64,000 nucleotides of DNA from Blastococcus saxobsidens (GTDB taxonomy: Bacteria; Actinomycetota; Actinomycetes; Mycobacteriales; Geodermatophilaceae). Position numbers and translations under genes: made by a program. The DNA is taken from assembly GCF_002938435.1 (NCBI RefSeq), contig NZ_POQT01000021.1, positions 1 to 64,000 of the forward strand, in the 5' to 3' direction. The notes beneath the pieces were generated by a model. The model did not search any database. It was given only the letters and a program-made list of their open reading frames with translations, and was not told the DNA's origin. This document shows positions 42,033 to 51,357 of the stretch, piece by piece. Every line of letters begins with the position of its first letter. Position 1 is the first letter of the stretch.

Positions 42033-42766
42033 GCCGGCCGGCCGGTCTGCTCGGCGCCGAGGTACGCGTCCTGCACGGCGGTGTTCTCCCTCAGTTCTGC
42101 TGCGCTGCCGGACGCGACGACGCGGCCGGACTCGAGGACGTAGGCGCGGTCGACGACCGCCAGGGCGCGCCGGGCGTTCTGCTCCGCCAGCAGGACGGCG
42201 AGCTGCCACTCCGCCTGCAGGACGCGCAGGCTCCGCAGGATCTCGGTGGTCACCATGGGCGCGAGCCCGAGCGAGGGCTCGTCGACCAGCAGGAGTCGCG
42301 GACGGCCGAGGATGGCCCGGGCGATCGCGAGCATCTGCTGCTGGCCGCCGGACAGCGCACCGGCCTGCCGGCGGGAGAACTCGCGCAAGATGGGGAACAG
42401 CTCGTGCACCGCCGCGAGGTCCTCCTTGACCTGGCCGCGCAGGCGCTTGGCGCGGGCGAGGGCCCCGAGTGTGAGGTTCTCCTCGACCGTGAGGTCGACG
42501 AAGGTGCCGCGGCCCTCGGGCACGTGGCCGACGCCGAGGCGGGCCACGCGGTGCGCCGCCCATCCGGTGACGTCCTGCCCGTCGAGGAGCACCGCGCCCT
42601 CGACCGAGACGGTTCCCGAGACGGCCCGGAGCGTCGTCGTCTTGCCGGCGCCGTTGGCACCCAGGAGGGCGACCATCTCCCCCTCGGTGACGGCGAGGTC
42701 CATGCCGTGCAGCGCCTGGACGCCGTCGTAGGCGGCCCGCACCCCGGTGAGCTGCAGGAGGGTCAT
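42029..42766 (-). CDS. livF: LivF-type ABC transporter ATP-binding protein
   Basis: 245 residues. Walker A ALLGANGAGKTTTLRAVSG, the LivF-typical VGHVPEGRGTFVDLTVEENL, signature LSGGQQQMLAIARAI, Walker B RLLLVDEPSLGLAP and LLAEQNARRAL as H-loop region with Gln-Asn in the typical LivF spelling. Together with LivG it powers the transporter. ATGA overlaps with LivG and LivH. Confidence 0.93.
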   Translation of the reverse strand: MTLLQLTGVRAAYDGVQALHGMDLAVTEGEMVALLGANGAGKTTTLRAVSGTVSVEGAVLLDGQDVTGWAAHRVARLGVGHVPEGRGTFVDLTVEENLTLGALARAKRLRGQVKEDLAAVHELFPILREFSRRQAGALSGGQQQMLAIARAILGRPRLLLVDEPSLGLAPMVTTEILRSLRVLQAEWQLAVLLAEQNARRALAVVDRAYVLESGRVVASGSAAELRENTAVQDAYLGAEQTGRPA

Positions 42767-43587
42767 GACTCGGCCTCGTCGCCGAGGTAGGCGGCCAGCA
42801 CCCGGGGGTCCCGCCGCACGAGCGACGGTTCGCCCTCGACGACGAGCTTGCCGAAGTCGAGGACGGCGATGCGCCGGGCCACCCGCATCACGAGCGCGAC
42901 GCTGTGCTCGACGAGCAGCAGGGTCGCCCCGGACCGCTCGGCGAGGCCGGTGAGCAGGTCGGCGAACTCCAGGGCCTCCGTGTGGCTGATGCCGGCCGCG
43001 GGCTCGTCGAGGAGGACCAGCCGCGGCTGGGCGACCAGCGCCCGTGCCAGCTCCACCCGCCGGCGCAGGCCGTGCGGGAGGTCGGCGGCCCGGGCGCCGG
43101 CCAGCGGCAGGAGCCCCATGAGCTCCAGCGCCTCGGCGGACCGGTCGCGCAGTTCGCTCTCCTCGCGGCGCGACCGCGGGCTGAGCACCATGTGCGGGAG
43201 CAGGCCCGCGCGGGTCCGGGAGAAGCCGCCCAGCATCACGTTGGCCAGGACCGTGTCGTCCTCGATCAGGGTCGGCGTCTGGAAGGTGCGCGCGATGCCG
43301 AGCGCCGCCCGGGCGTGCGGGGACTTCCCCGCCAGGGACTCCCCCGCCAGCTCGATCTCGCCCTCGCCGCGGTAGATCCCGCTGATGCAGTTGAACAGCG
43401 TGGTCTTGCCGGCACCGTTCGGCCCGATCACAGCGGTGACGCCGCCGGTGGGCACGTCGAAGCTGACGCCGTCCAGCGCCCGGAGCCCGCTGAACGTGAT
43501 GGACAGATCGCGGATGGACAGGACGGGTCGCTGCCGTGCGGAGTCGTCGGTCCGACCCGTGGGAGCGGCGCTCGGCGGGGCGGTCAT
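42763..43587 (-). CDS. livG: LivG-type ABC transporter ATP-binding protein
   Basis: 274 residues, first gene of the Liv-type operon. Walker A VIGPNGAGKTTLFNCISG, LivG-specific GIARTFQTPTLIEDDTVLAN, a degenerate signature DLPHGLRRRVELARALV (HG in place of SGG), Walker B RLVLLDEPAAGIS, and LLVEHSVALVM. The ATG at 43587 has only a weak upstream purine tract; the ORF is open further upstream, so the start is less certain than the rest. Confidence 0.88.
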   Translation of the reverse strand: MTAPPSAAPTGRTDDSARQRPVLSIRDLSITFSGLRALDGVSFDVPTGGVTAVIGPNGAGKTTLFNCISGIYRGEGEIELAGESLAGKSPHARAALGIARTFQTPTLIEDDTVLANVMLGGFSRTRAGLLPHMVLSPRSRREESELRDRSAEALELMGLLPLAGARAADLPHGLRRRVELARALVAQPRLVLLDEPAAGISHTEALEFADLLTGLAERSGATLLLVEHSVALVMRVARRIAVLDFGKLVVEGEPSLVRRDPRVLAAYLGDEAES

Positions 43588-43651
43588 GGAGTCCGTCCCG
43601 GTGACCAGGTGTGACGCATGCCATCGGACAGTACGGATTCTGCGACGCAAC

Positions 43652-43667
43652 TCACTTAGCGCAGTGA
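43652..43667. promoter_or_regulatory. Possible regulator site between divergent operons
   Basis: TCACT (43652-43656) and AGTGA (43663-43667) form an inverted repeat around TAGCGC in a locally AT-richer stretch of the 285-bp gap separating the Liv-type operon from the metallo-hydrolase gene. The GAF/PucR regulator downstream is a candidate binder. No other gene is seen in the gap. Confidence 0.3.
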
Positions 43668-43872
43668 ACAAAGATTGGCCGATCTGTCATGCAGCGCGAC
43701 CATCGCCGTGCCGGCCGCTGCGCACTAGCGTCCGTCCTGAGCTGTCGCCCGCATCACTTCCAGGCCCCTCGAACGCAGTGGTCGCCGGCGTCGTGCGGCA
43801 CCCGTCCGGCCGTACGACGACTCGTCCGTCGTCAACGGGAGACCGACGCTCCCGAGCACCCGAGGAGAACCG

Positions 43873-44814
43873 ATGCACCCGACGTCCACCCACCCCTTCC
43901 CGCCGGGGCCGGCGACGCTGCAGGAGGTGAGCGACGGCATCTACGCCTACCTGCAGCCCGACGGCAGCTGGTACCTCAACAACACCGGGTTCCTGGTCAC
44001 GCGCACCGGGGTGATCTCCGTCGACGCCACGTCCACGGAACGCCGCACCCGCGCCTACCTGGAGACCATCGAGCGGATCTCCGACCAGCCGGTCCGGACC
44101 CTGGTGAACACCCACCACCACGGCGACCACACCTACGGCAACTACCTGTTCGGCGGGGCCACCATCGTCGCCCACGACCGGACCCGCGAGGAGCTGCTGG
44201 CCGCCGGCCCGCCGGCGAACCTGGGCCTGTTCGACGACGTGGAGTGGGGCGACGTCGAGATGGCGCCGCCCTTCCTGACCTACGACCGCGGGGTGACGCT
44301 CTGGGCCGACGACGTGCGCTGCGAGGTCCGCCACGTCGGGACGCCCGCGCACACGACGAACGACTCCATCGTCTGGATCCCGGAGCGGTCGGTGCTCTTC
44401 TGCGGCGACCTGCTCTTCAACGGGGGCACGCCGTTCCTGCTGATGGGGTCGGTGGCCGGCGCGCTCGAGGTCCTCGAGGACGTCGTCCGCCCGTTGGGCG
44501 CCGAGACGATCGTCGCCGGTCACGGTCCCGTCTCCGGACCGGGCCTCATCGACGAGATCGCGGGCTACCTGAGGTTCGTCCTCGACGTGGCGGCGAAGGG
44601 ACGAGCCGCGGGGCTCACCCCGCTGGAGACCGCCCGGGAGACCGACCTCGGCGCCTACGCCGAGCTCACCGACGCCGAGCGCATCGTCGGCAACCTGCAC
44701 CGCGCCTACGCCGAGCTCGACGGCGCCGAACGGGGCGCCCCGATCGACATCGTGGCCGCCCTCCAGGACATGGTCGCCTACAACGGCGGCCGCCCACTCA
44801 CCTGCCTCGCCTGA
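43873..44814 (+). CDS. MBL-fold metallo-hydrolase
   Basis: 313 residues. TLQEVSDGIYAYLQPDGSWY, LVTRTGVISVDATSTERRTR, the zinc motif VNTHHHGDHTYGNYLFGG near residue 85, later His in VGTPAHTTNDSIVWIPERS, Asp in LFCGDLLFNGGTPF and His in IVAGHGPVSGP. The family includes lactonases and general hydrolases. ATG after GGAGAACC. Adjacent (17 nt) to the FAH-family gene and divergent from the Liv importer, so it may hydrolyse the imported compound or its lactone. Confidence 0.88.
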   Translation: MHPTSTHPFPPGPATLQEVSDGIYAYLQPDGSWYLNNTGFLVTRTGVISVDATSTERRTRAYLETIERISDQPVRTLVNTHHHGDHTYGNYLFGGATIVAHDRTREELLAAGPPANLGLFDDVEWGDVEMAPPFLTYDRGVTLWADDVRCEVRHVGTPAHTTNDSIVWIPERSVLFCGDLLFNGGTPFLLMGSVAGALEVLEDVVRPLGAETIVAGHGPVSGPGLIDEIAGYLRFVLDVAAKGRAAGLTPLETARETDLGAYAELTDAERIVGNLHRAYAELDGAERGAPIDIVAALQDMVAYNGGRPLTCLA

Positions 44815-44831
44815 CCGACAGGAACACTCCC

Positions 44832-45767
44832 ATGCGCTGGTCCACCTACCTCTCCCCCACCGACGGCCGCGAGCACGTGGCCCTCTCCCGCGACGGCCGC
44901 CTGCACGGGCTGCGCGACGTCACGAACCTCCTCGAGCTGCTGGGCGACGGCTTCGGCGAGCGGATGGCCAAGGCCGCCGAGCGCGCGCTGCAGGACCCCT
45001 TCGAGGTCGTGGAGGAGGCTGGCGCCCAGTTCCTGGCCCCGATCCCCGCGCCGCCGTCCATCCGCGACTTCATGGCCTTCGAGGAGCACGTCAAGACCAG
45101 CAGCGAGGCACTGGGGCACGGCGTCAACCCGGTCTGGTACGAGATCCCGCTCTTCTACTTCACCAACCCCGCGGCGGTACACGGACCGCACGACGACGTC
45201 GCCGTCTCCCCCGGTTCGGCACGATTCGACTACGAGCTGGAGATCGCCGCCGTCGTCGGCCGCGCCGGCAGCGACCTGGATCCGGCGCAGGCGGAGAGCC
45301 ACATCGCGGGCTACATGGTCCTGTGCGACTGGAGCGCCCGCGACCTCCAGGAGCAGGAGATGCGGGGACTACTCGGCCCCGCGAAGGGCAAGGACGGCGC
45401 CACCAGCTTCAGCCGCTACCTCGTCACCCCCGACGAGCTGGAGCCCTACCGGGCAGGCAACGCCTACGACCTGGCCATGACGGCGCAGGTCAACGGCACG
45501 CAGTACTCGCGGGGCACCTTCTCGACCATCTACTGGAGCTTCGCCGAGCTCCTGGCCTACGCCTCCCGCGGGACCACGCTGCGACCGGGCGACGTCGTGG
45601 GCAGCGGCACCGTGGGCACCGGCTGCATCCTCGAGCTGTCGAGGGTGCACGGCGAGGAGGCGTTCCCGTGGCTGCGGCCCGGTGACCGGGTCCGCCTCGA
45701 GGTCGAGCACGTCGGCGTGATCGACGTCGGCGTCGTGCCGGGACCCGCCGTCGTCCCGCTGCGCTGA
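44832..45767 (+). CDS. Fumarylacetoacetate hydrolase (FAH) family protein
   Basis: 311 residues. N-terminal domain of about 75 residues, then the FAH barrel with SIRDFMAFEEHVKTSSEALG, metal ligands in DYELEIAAVVG (E-x-E) and DWSARDLQEQEMR (Asp), GPAKGKDGATSFSRYLVTPD and VGSGTVGTGCILEL. The E-x-E plus Asp set binds Mg/Mn/Ca for C-C cleavage, hydration or decarboxylation of 2-oxo acids. It probably catalyses a late ring-cleavage-product step together with the preceding metallo-hydrolase. Confidence 0.88.
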   Translation: MRWSTYLSPTDGREHVALSRDGRLHGLRDVTNLLELLGDGFGERMAKAAERALQDPFEVVEEAGAQFLAPIPAPPSIRDFMAFEEHVKTSSEALGHGVNPVWYEIPLFYFTNPAAVHGPHDDVAVSPGSARFDYELEIAAVVGRAGSDLDPAQAESHIAGYMVLCDWSARDLQEQEMRGLLGPAKGKDGATSFSRYLVTPDELEPYRAGNAYDLAMTAQVNGTQYSRGTFSTIYWSFAELLAYASRGTTLRPGDVVGSGTVGTGCILELSRVHGEEAFPWLRPGDRVRLEVEHVGVIDVGVVPGPAVVPLR

Positions 45768-45879
45768 TCCGGCGCGGCGAGACACCGTCGGCGCGCCGGG
45801 GCGATCGGTAGTCTCCGGCGATGGCCCGGTGCACAGGCATTCGTGCTGACGTGGTGCAGCGCGACAAGGGAAGGACCGC

Positions 45880-47811
45880 ATGACCGGCCGCCGTACCTCG
45901 CAGGCGGCCGGCGCGGTCGCGCCACCGGTAGCCGGGTCCGATCACCGGTGGTCCGCGGCCATGTCGATCAGCGCGGATCTGCTCCGTGCGGTGAACCGCG
46001 AGGCCACCGTCCCTGATCTGCTGGCCCTGGCCGCGCGCCACGCGTGCCGGTTGCTGGGAACGGAGTTCGCTGCCGTCTTCCAGGTGGCCGATGGCGACCG
46101 GCTGGTCGTCGGCGGCTCCCACGGCCTCAGCGCGGAGTACGTCGCCCTGGTGAACAACGCCGAGCCGCTCACCCTGTCCGTCCGGAGCTTCCGCACGCCG
46201 AGCACCAGCGCCGTGCTCGGCGGCCACGCCATCGCCTTGTCCGACGCGCTCGCGGACCCCGACAGCGCACAGTGGGCCGACATGGCGAAGATGCAGGGCT
46301 ACCGGGCTCTGCTGGCCGCCCCCATGCACGGGCTCGGCGGTGTGGCCCTGGGCTCGATCACCGCGTACAGCCGGGCTGTCCGCGACTTCACTCCCGACGA
46401 CGTGCGGCTGATCGAACTGCTGGCAGAGCACACAGCGGGCGCGCTCGAGGCCGCGGGCCGCCGGGATGCGCAGAACGGGGAGGTCGACCGGCTCCGGCTC
46501 GAGACGTCGCGGGCCGCCGCGGACGTGGAGCGCTACGCCCGGTTGCTGCACCTGCACGTCGAGCTCTGCGACGCCGTGCTGGCGAGCCGGGGACTCGCCG
46601 GCATCGTGGAAGCGGTGGCGGAGGCGGTCGGCGGCACGGCCGCCATGTGGGACACCGGCCTGCGCATGGCTGCCTGGGCGGGCGCGGGCGCGGGCGCGGG
46701 TTCGGTCCCCATCGACGGGGGCGCGGATCAGCTGCTCGACGGCCTGCGGTCCGTCGCCGCGGCCGAACACGCGGCCGGGGGCGAGGGCAGGGCAGCAGCG
46801 CTGCGCGAGTCGCCCGACGGGACACCGGTCTGGGTGGCGCCGATCTCGGTGCACGACCACCTGCGTGGGTGGCTGACCGCCAGCGGTCCGGGCGTGGAGC
46901 TGCTGTCCGCACCCGACTCGGCGGGCCTGACGCTGCCCGTGGCCCTCGAGCTCCAGGCCACCCAGCACCAGGCGGAGATCGAGGCGCGGATCGCCAGCGA
47001 TCTCCTCAGCGAGCTGCTCGCCGACACCGCGGAGTCCCGGGCACCGATGCTCCGCTCGCGGGCCGAGGCACTGGGCCACGATCTGCGGGCACCGCACTTC
47101 GCGGCCCTCCTGTCCCCGACCCCCACCGCCGTGGGGCGACGTCCGGAGCGCATCGCCCAGGCACGGGACCTCGCCCGCCTGGCGGCCCGGCTCGTCCACA
47201 TGTCCCCCCGCCCGCTGATCGGGATCATGGACGGCAAGCTGCTGGCACTCGTTCCCGAGCGTGGCCCGGAGGGGTGCGCCGGGACATCCGCCGAGCCGGC
47301 GCACGGCGACGACGCCGCACTGGCTCTGCTCGCGGAGTCAGCGGCCGCCCTCTATCCCGACCGCCGCGTCCACGTCCTCGTCAAGCGCGGCATCCTCGGG
47401 ATATCGGCCTACCGCAGCAGCTATCTGCTGCTCGTGCGGGCTGCCGAACTGCTGACCGCGCACTCCCCCGACCTCGTGGACATCGACAGCTTCGGCCTCT
47501 ACGGGGTGATGCTGGACTCGGGCCCCGGTGAAGCGCTGAGCGACTTCTCCCGCCGGCTCCTGGCCCCGCTCATGAACCCGAGCGCGGCCAGCGGGTCCCA
47601 CCTGACGTCGACGCTGGAGAACTGGTTGGCCAGCGGCACCTCGGTGAACGAGTGCAGCAAGCGGATGTACCTGCACCGGAACACCGTCGCCTACCGGCTG
47701 CGGAAGATCGAGGAGCTGCTCGGCGTCGATCTGTCCAAGCCGGACGACGTCCTGAAGATCCAGCTGGCCATGGTCGTCGCGACCGTGTCGGGCTGGCGGC
47801 CGGCACCGTAG
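45880..47811 (+). CDS. GAF-domain regulator with PucR-type C-terminal HTH
   Basis: 643 residues. An N-terminal GAF domain (ADLLRAVNREATVPDLLALA to about residue 190, with VALGSITAYSRAVRDFTPDD), a short coiled helix (RLRLETSRAAADVERYARLL), a middle region, and the C-terminal CdaR/PucR HTH: LTSTLENWLASGTSVNECSK then RMYLHRNTVAYRLRKIEELL. This architecture resembles actinobacterial activators of aromatic and amine catabolism. ATG after GGGAAGGA. It likely controls the neighbouring FAH, metallo-hydrolase and Liv-type genes. Confidence 0.87.
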   Translation: MTGRRTSQAAGAVAPPVAGSDHRWSAAMSISADLLRAVNREATVPDLLALAARHACRLLGTEFAAVFQVADGDRLVVGGSHGLSAEYVALVNNAEPLTLSVRSFRTPSTSAVLGGHAIALSDALADPDSAQWADMAKMQGYRALLAAPMHGLGGVALGSITAYSRAVRDFTPDDVRLIELLAEHTAGALEAAGRRDAQNGEVDRLRLETSRAAADVERYARLLHLHVELCDAVLASRGLAGIVEAVAEAVGGTAAMWDTGLRMAAWAGAGAGAGSVPIDGGADQLLDGLRSVAAAEHAAGGEGRAAALRESPDGTPVWVAPISVHDHLRGWLTASGPGVELLSAPDSAGLTLPVALELQATQHQAEIEARIASDLLSELLADTAESRAPMLRSRAEALGHDLRAPHFAALLSPTPTAVGRRPERIAQARDLARLAARLVHMSPRPLIGIMDGKLLALVPERGPEGCAGTSAEPAHGDDAALALLAESAAALYPDRRVHVLVKRGILGISAYRSSYLLLVRAAELLTAHSPDLVDIDSFGLYGVMLDSGPGEALSDFSRRLLAPLMNPSAASGSHLTSTLENWLASGTSVNECSKRMYLHRNTVAYRLRKIEELLGVDLSKPDDVLKIQLAMVVATVSGWRPAP

Positions 47812-48450
47812 CGAGGGCGGCCTCCACCGCCGACCCACCGTTGCCGGGGGGGGGGGGGGGGGCGCATCTGGCGGCGATCGCGCCCAACGTCTCGCCGATG
47901 GAGAACTACTCCGAGATCTTCTCCCGCGGCGGGCGCGTGCGGACGCGGACTGACTCTGGGTGGGCGACCCCGATGTGGCGGACCCGGCCTTCGACCAGCG
48001 GCGACTCGACGCCTTCGCGGCCCATCCCGCGCCCCGCACCGGCGGGACCACGGCGCCCCGCGCGAGCATCGGTACGGCCGCGAGGACGTGCCGTGCAGGG
48101 CCGCCACCCTGCGGCCCGGCCGGTCCTCCCCCAGGTGGCACGGGAGCAGTACCGGGTCGACTCACATGGCGGATCCAGTGGGCGACGCAGAGGGGGACGA
48201 CCGGGGCGAGTTCGTCCTCGTCCTGAGCAGGCACGGACGGCGCCCGGTGAGTCCAGTTCAGCCCGGGATCTCGACGCGCAGCGCTGGGGGCACGGGTAGT
48301 TCCTCCGCCGGTGGGCGCGGCCTGTAGGCGGTGGCATTGCAGCCGCTCGCATCGAGGCTTCCCGATCCCCTCGGACGGATTCTTCCGACCTGAGTACGAG
48401 AGCCCGACCCGCGGACGCTCCCGAGCGATCCCCGTACTGGGGCGGGGCGT
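47812..48450. other. Gene-poor interval with degraded coding look
   Basis: 639 bp between the GAF/PucR regulator and the convergent AraC regulator. No ORF has a family-like product. Short stretches with natural-looking composition (AHLAAIAPNVSPMENYSEIF after the G tract; VGDPDVADPAFDQRRLDAFA in another frame) may be pieces of a decayed gene. No ribosome binding site or terminator stands out. Confidence 0.4.
47846..47862. repeat. Homopolymer of 17 G
   Basis: Seventeen consecutive G residues, 35 nt after the stop of the GAF/PucR regulator. Such a run is exceptional even in a high-GC genome. It may slip during replication or form a quadruplex; its length may also be a sequencing estimate. Confidence 0.9.
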
Positions 48451-49398
48451 TCAGAGGACGCCCGAAGCGCGCACCTCCGACGGCGTGCAGCCGAACCTCG
48501 CCCTGAAGGATCTGGTGAAGTGCGCCTGCGACGCGAAGCCCCACCGCGTGGCTATGTCTGCGATCCGGTAAGCACGCATGGACCGTGCGGTGAGGTCCAC
48601 ACGTGCCGCATCCAACCGACGCCCTTGGATGTACTGGGCGACGGTGGTCCCCTCAGCAGCGAAGGTGCGGTTCAGGTGTCGTGCGGTGACACCGAGGGCG
48701 TCCGCGACCCGGTCCGTGCAGAGGTCGGCATCCCCCAGGCGCGCGGCGATAAACTCTTTCGCGGCGAGCAACCGACCAGTGCTGGTCGGCGTCCCCCGGC
48801 CCGTCGTCATGACCTCCAACAGGTCCAGCAGGTGATCGCCCGCCGAGACCGGCGCCACCACCGGGTCCTCGACGAGCCCGAGCAGCATCTGACTCAGCGC
48901 ACGGGCCGTGAGCCCCGCCGTTCCGACGCCGTCGCCGGCGACCTTGAGCGGCCCCTCGAGCGCAGGTGCACAACGCTCGAAGAAGAGCCGACGCGGCACG
49001 TCGACCAGGACCTGGCGCATCGCGGTACTGAATCCGAAGAGGTAGGGCGCGTCGGTCTCGTACACGATCACGTCGCCAGCATCGAGTCTGAGACAGCCGT
49101 TGCCGTGGTAGAAGAAGGCTTCTCCCTCGAGCAGCAAGGTCGCGAACACGGCGTCCTTCGGCTGCGACCGGACGAGCTGGGGCCCGCGCTCGATGACATG
49201 AGGATTACCGGCGATGTCGGCTACCCGGAAACCGCCGAGGTCGAGATTCAGCTGCTTGGCGATCAGTCCCTCCGCCGCATACGAGGAGCACGTCAGCCCG
49301 ACCAGGGCCTCGGCGTTGTAGTGCTCCCAGAACGCCAGGCGATCCGCAGGTTCGACGCCGACCGTCGTCACGGAGGAGACGATGGATGCAGTAGGCAT
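48451..49398 (-). CDS. AraC-family transcriptional regulator
   Basis: 315 residues. The N-terminal AraC-binding-like (cupin-type) domain spans about 1-190 (ADRLAFWEHYNAEALVGLTC, LLEGEAFFYHGNGCLRLDAG) and the C-terminal double HTH about 210-315: RVADALGVTARHLNRTFAAE, RIADIATRWGFASQAHFTRS. ATG at 49398 chosen because GAGGAG lies upstream; a further in-frame ATG at 49440 would add 14 residues. It is the last gene on the strand after the dioxygenase-MFS-dehydrogenase genes and is their likely activator. Confidence 0.88.
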   Translation of the reverse strand: MPTASIVSSVTTVGVEPADRLAFWEHYNAEALVGLTCSSYAAEGLIAKQLNLDLGGFRVADIAGNPHVIERGPQLVRSQPKDAVFATLLLEGEAFFYHGNGCLRLDAGDVIVYETDAPYLFGFSTAMRQVLVDVPRRLFFERCAPALEGPLKVAGDGVGTAGLTARALSQMLLGLVEDPVVAPVSAGDHLLDLLEVMTTGRGTPTSTGRLLAAKEFIAARLGDADLCTDRVADALGVTARHLNRTFAAEGTTVAQYIQGRRLDAARVDLTARSMRAYRIADIATRWGFASQAHFTRSFRARFGCTPSEVRASGVL

Positions 49399-49519
49399 CA
49401 ACGACTCCTCGGGTGCGTGGTGGCAGGCTCGCTCGTCCATCGATGCCGGATGGTGGCGTGACGAACGACACAGACGTCGGGCCGGTACATTACCGCAGCT
49501 GATCCGTCCGGCAGATCGC

Positions 49520-50245
49520 TCACACGGTGAGGTAACCGCCGTCGACCGGCAGCACCGCGCCGGTGACGTACGCGGCAGCCGGGGAGGCCAGGAAGACGTA
49601 GGCGTCCGCCACGTCGGCAGGCGTTCCCCACCTTCGCATCGGCATCCGATCGAGCACCGCGGAGCTGGCCTCGGGGTCCGCCTGCAGCCCCTTGGACAGC
49701 GGGGTATCGATCCATCCGGGCGCGATCGCGTTGACCCGGATGCCGTCCTTCGCGTATTCAGCGGCCAGCGAACGGGTGAGCTGGGTCACCCCGCCCTTGC
49801 TGGCGCTGTAGGCGGGCCGGTCAGCCGCACCGAAGTAGCTGTACATCGACGCGGTGGTCACGATGCTGCCGCCACGCCGGGCCAGCAGCGGCCGCGCCGC
49901 CTCGGCGGCGCGCATGGTGGCGACGAGATTGACCGCCAGCACCTGCGCGAAGACATCGAGGTCGTACTCCGCCCGGTCGCGGCTGATCCCGGCGCAGCAC
50001 ACCAGCACGTCCAGTGCCGCCATGCCGGACATCAGCGCGGCCATGGCGCCGGCGTCCGTCGCGTCGAGTTCGACGTTCCGGACCCGGGGATGCTTCGGCG
50101 CCCAGGGGCCCTCGGAGTCCAGTCCCGTGGCCAGTACGTCCGCGCCCAAGTCGGCGAAGCGCGTGGCCGCGCCGGCACCGATCCCGGACGTGCCGCCCGT
50201 CACCAGCACGGTCTGGCCGTCGAACAGAGCAGGCGTCCAACTCAC
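49520..50245 (-). CDS. Short-chain dehydrogenase/reductase
   Basis: 241 residues. Cofactor site [34 protein letters not shown], catalytic Ser region [13 protein letters not shown] and [11 protein letters not shown] (Tyr/Lys), [14 protein letters not shown], and the end [18 protein letters not shown] at 50245 chosen: it follows GGAGGAAG and overlaps the stop of the alcohol dehydrogenase by 4 nt. An ATG six codons upstream lies inside that gene. It would oxidise or reduce a hydroxyl or keto group in the same pathway. Confidence 0.88.
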   Translation of the reverse strand: MSWTPALFDGQTVLVTGGTSGIGAGAATRFADLGADVLATGLDSEGPWAPKHPRVRNVELDATDAGAMAALMSGMAALDVLVCCAGISRDRAEYDLDVFAQVLAVNLVATMRAAEAARPLLARRGGSIVTTASMYSYFGAADRPAYSASKGGVTQLTRSLAAEYAKDGIRVNAIAPGWIDTPLSKGLQADPEASSAVLDRMPMRRWGTPADVADAYVFLASPAAAYVTGAVLPVDGGYLTV

Positions 50246-51357
50246 GATCTGCTTCCTCCACATCGGATCAGCGTCTTGATCCCGTCGCCGGGGTCAGTCG
50301 CCATCTGGACCAGGGCGTCGGGCGCGTCCACCAGTTCCACCACGTCGGTGATCAGCGCCGCCAGGTCGAGACGACCCTCCGCGCACATGGCGATGAGCTC
50401 GTCGTGGCAGTCGCGGTAGCCGACGCTGGTCGTCAGCCGCTGCTCGGCATTGAGCATCCGGAAGGCCGGGATCCGCAGCTCATGCACGAGCCCGAGGAGG
50501 AGCAGTTCTCCGCCGGCCCGCACGCCCGCGAGAGCCGCATCGACCGTGTGCTGGGCTCCGACGACCTCGAAAGCGACGTGGACCCCGTCGCCGCCCGTCG
50601 CATCCCGCACTGCACCGGCCACGTCGTCATCCGGGGCGAGGACGACGTCGGCGCCGAGGCGGGCGGCGAGCGCGCGGCGGGAGGGACGGGGATCGACTCC
50701 GATCACGACCCCGGCTCCCTTGTCACGAAGGAGCGCACAGACGAGCAGCCCGACCGCCCCCAACCCGACGACCAGAACCTGCTGCCCCGGAACGAACGTG
50801 GACCGGCGAATGCCGTGGAGGGCTACGGCAGCCGGTTCCAGTACCGCCGCTGCAGCCAGGTCGAAGCCGTCGGGCAGGGGCTTCACCATGTACTCCGGCA
50901 CGAGGGCGTGATCCGCCATCCCGCCATCGCCCATGAGGCCAGCGAAACCGAACCCGGTGCACACCTCGTAGCGCCCCTCCCGGCAGGCGGTGCACGCTCC
51001 GCAGCGGTAGTTCGGCTCGACGGCCACGGGAGTTCCGGGTGGCAGCGCTGTCACGCCGGGGCCGGACGACACCACCGTGCCGGAGAACTCGTGGCCCAGG
51101 GTGATCGGTGCAACCGCCCCCGACAACGGATGGGGGACGTCCACCGGGATGGCGTGCGGTCCGTCGGCGATTTCGTGCAGGTCACTGCCGCAGACCCCGC
51201 AGAATGCGACGGCCACCAGGACCTCGCCGGGGCCGGGCAGCGGAATCTGCACCGTCTCCAGTCCCAGATCGCGGGCCGCACGCCAACGGACCGCGCGCGT
51301 CGGCAGTGGTGCGGGGGCACCGGCCTGCGCCGGTGCCCCCGCGACATCTGCGGTCAC
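50242..51357 (-). CDS. Zinc-dependent alcohol dehydrogenase (2,3-butanediol/sorbitol dehydrogenase type)
   Basis: 371 residues, MDR family. Catalytic zinc: Cys in [16 protein letters not shown] and HE in [10 protein letters not shown]; structural zinc Cys set [15 protein letters not shown]; a catalytic Glu in [15 protein letters not shown]; Rossmann [17 protein letters not shown]. The [11 protein letters not shown] form is typical of 2,3-butanediol and polyol dehydrogenases. GTG start overlaps the MFS stop by 4 nt. Acts in the operon with the cupin dioxygenase and SDR, so the substrate is probably an alcohol or ketone of that pathway. Confidence 0.9.
   Translation of the reverse strand: MTADVAGAPAQAGAPAPLPTRAVRWRAARDLGLETVQIPLPGPGEVLVAVAFCGVCGSDLHEIADGPHAIPVDVPHPLSGAVAPITLGHEFSGTVVSSGPGVTALPPGTPVAVEPNYRCGACTACREGRYEVCTGFGFAGLMGDGGMADHALVPEYMVKPLPDGFDLAAAAVLEPAAVALHGIRRSTFVPGQQVLVVGLGAVGLLVCALLRDKGAGVVIGVDPRPSRRALAARLGADVVLAPDDDVAGAVRDATGGDGVHVAFEVVGAQHTVDAALAGVRAGGELLLLGLVHELRIPAFRMLNAEQRLTTSVGYRDCHDELIAMCAEGRLDLAALITDVVELVDAPDALVQMATDPGDGIKTLIRCGGSRS

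Noticed and set aside
48311-48571. 86-codon plus-strand frame upstream of and into the AraC gene region
   Set aside because: Partly antisense to the AraC C-terminus and without family-like sequence.
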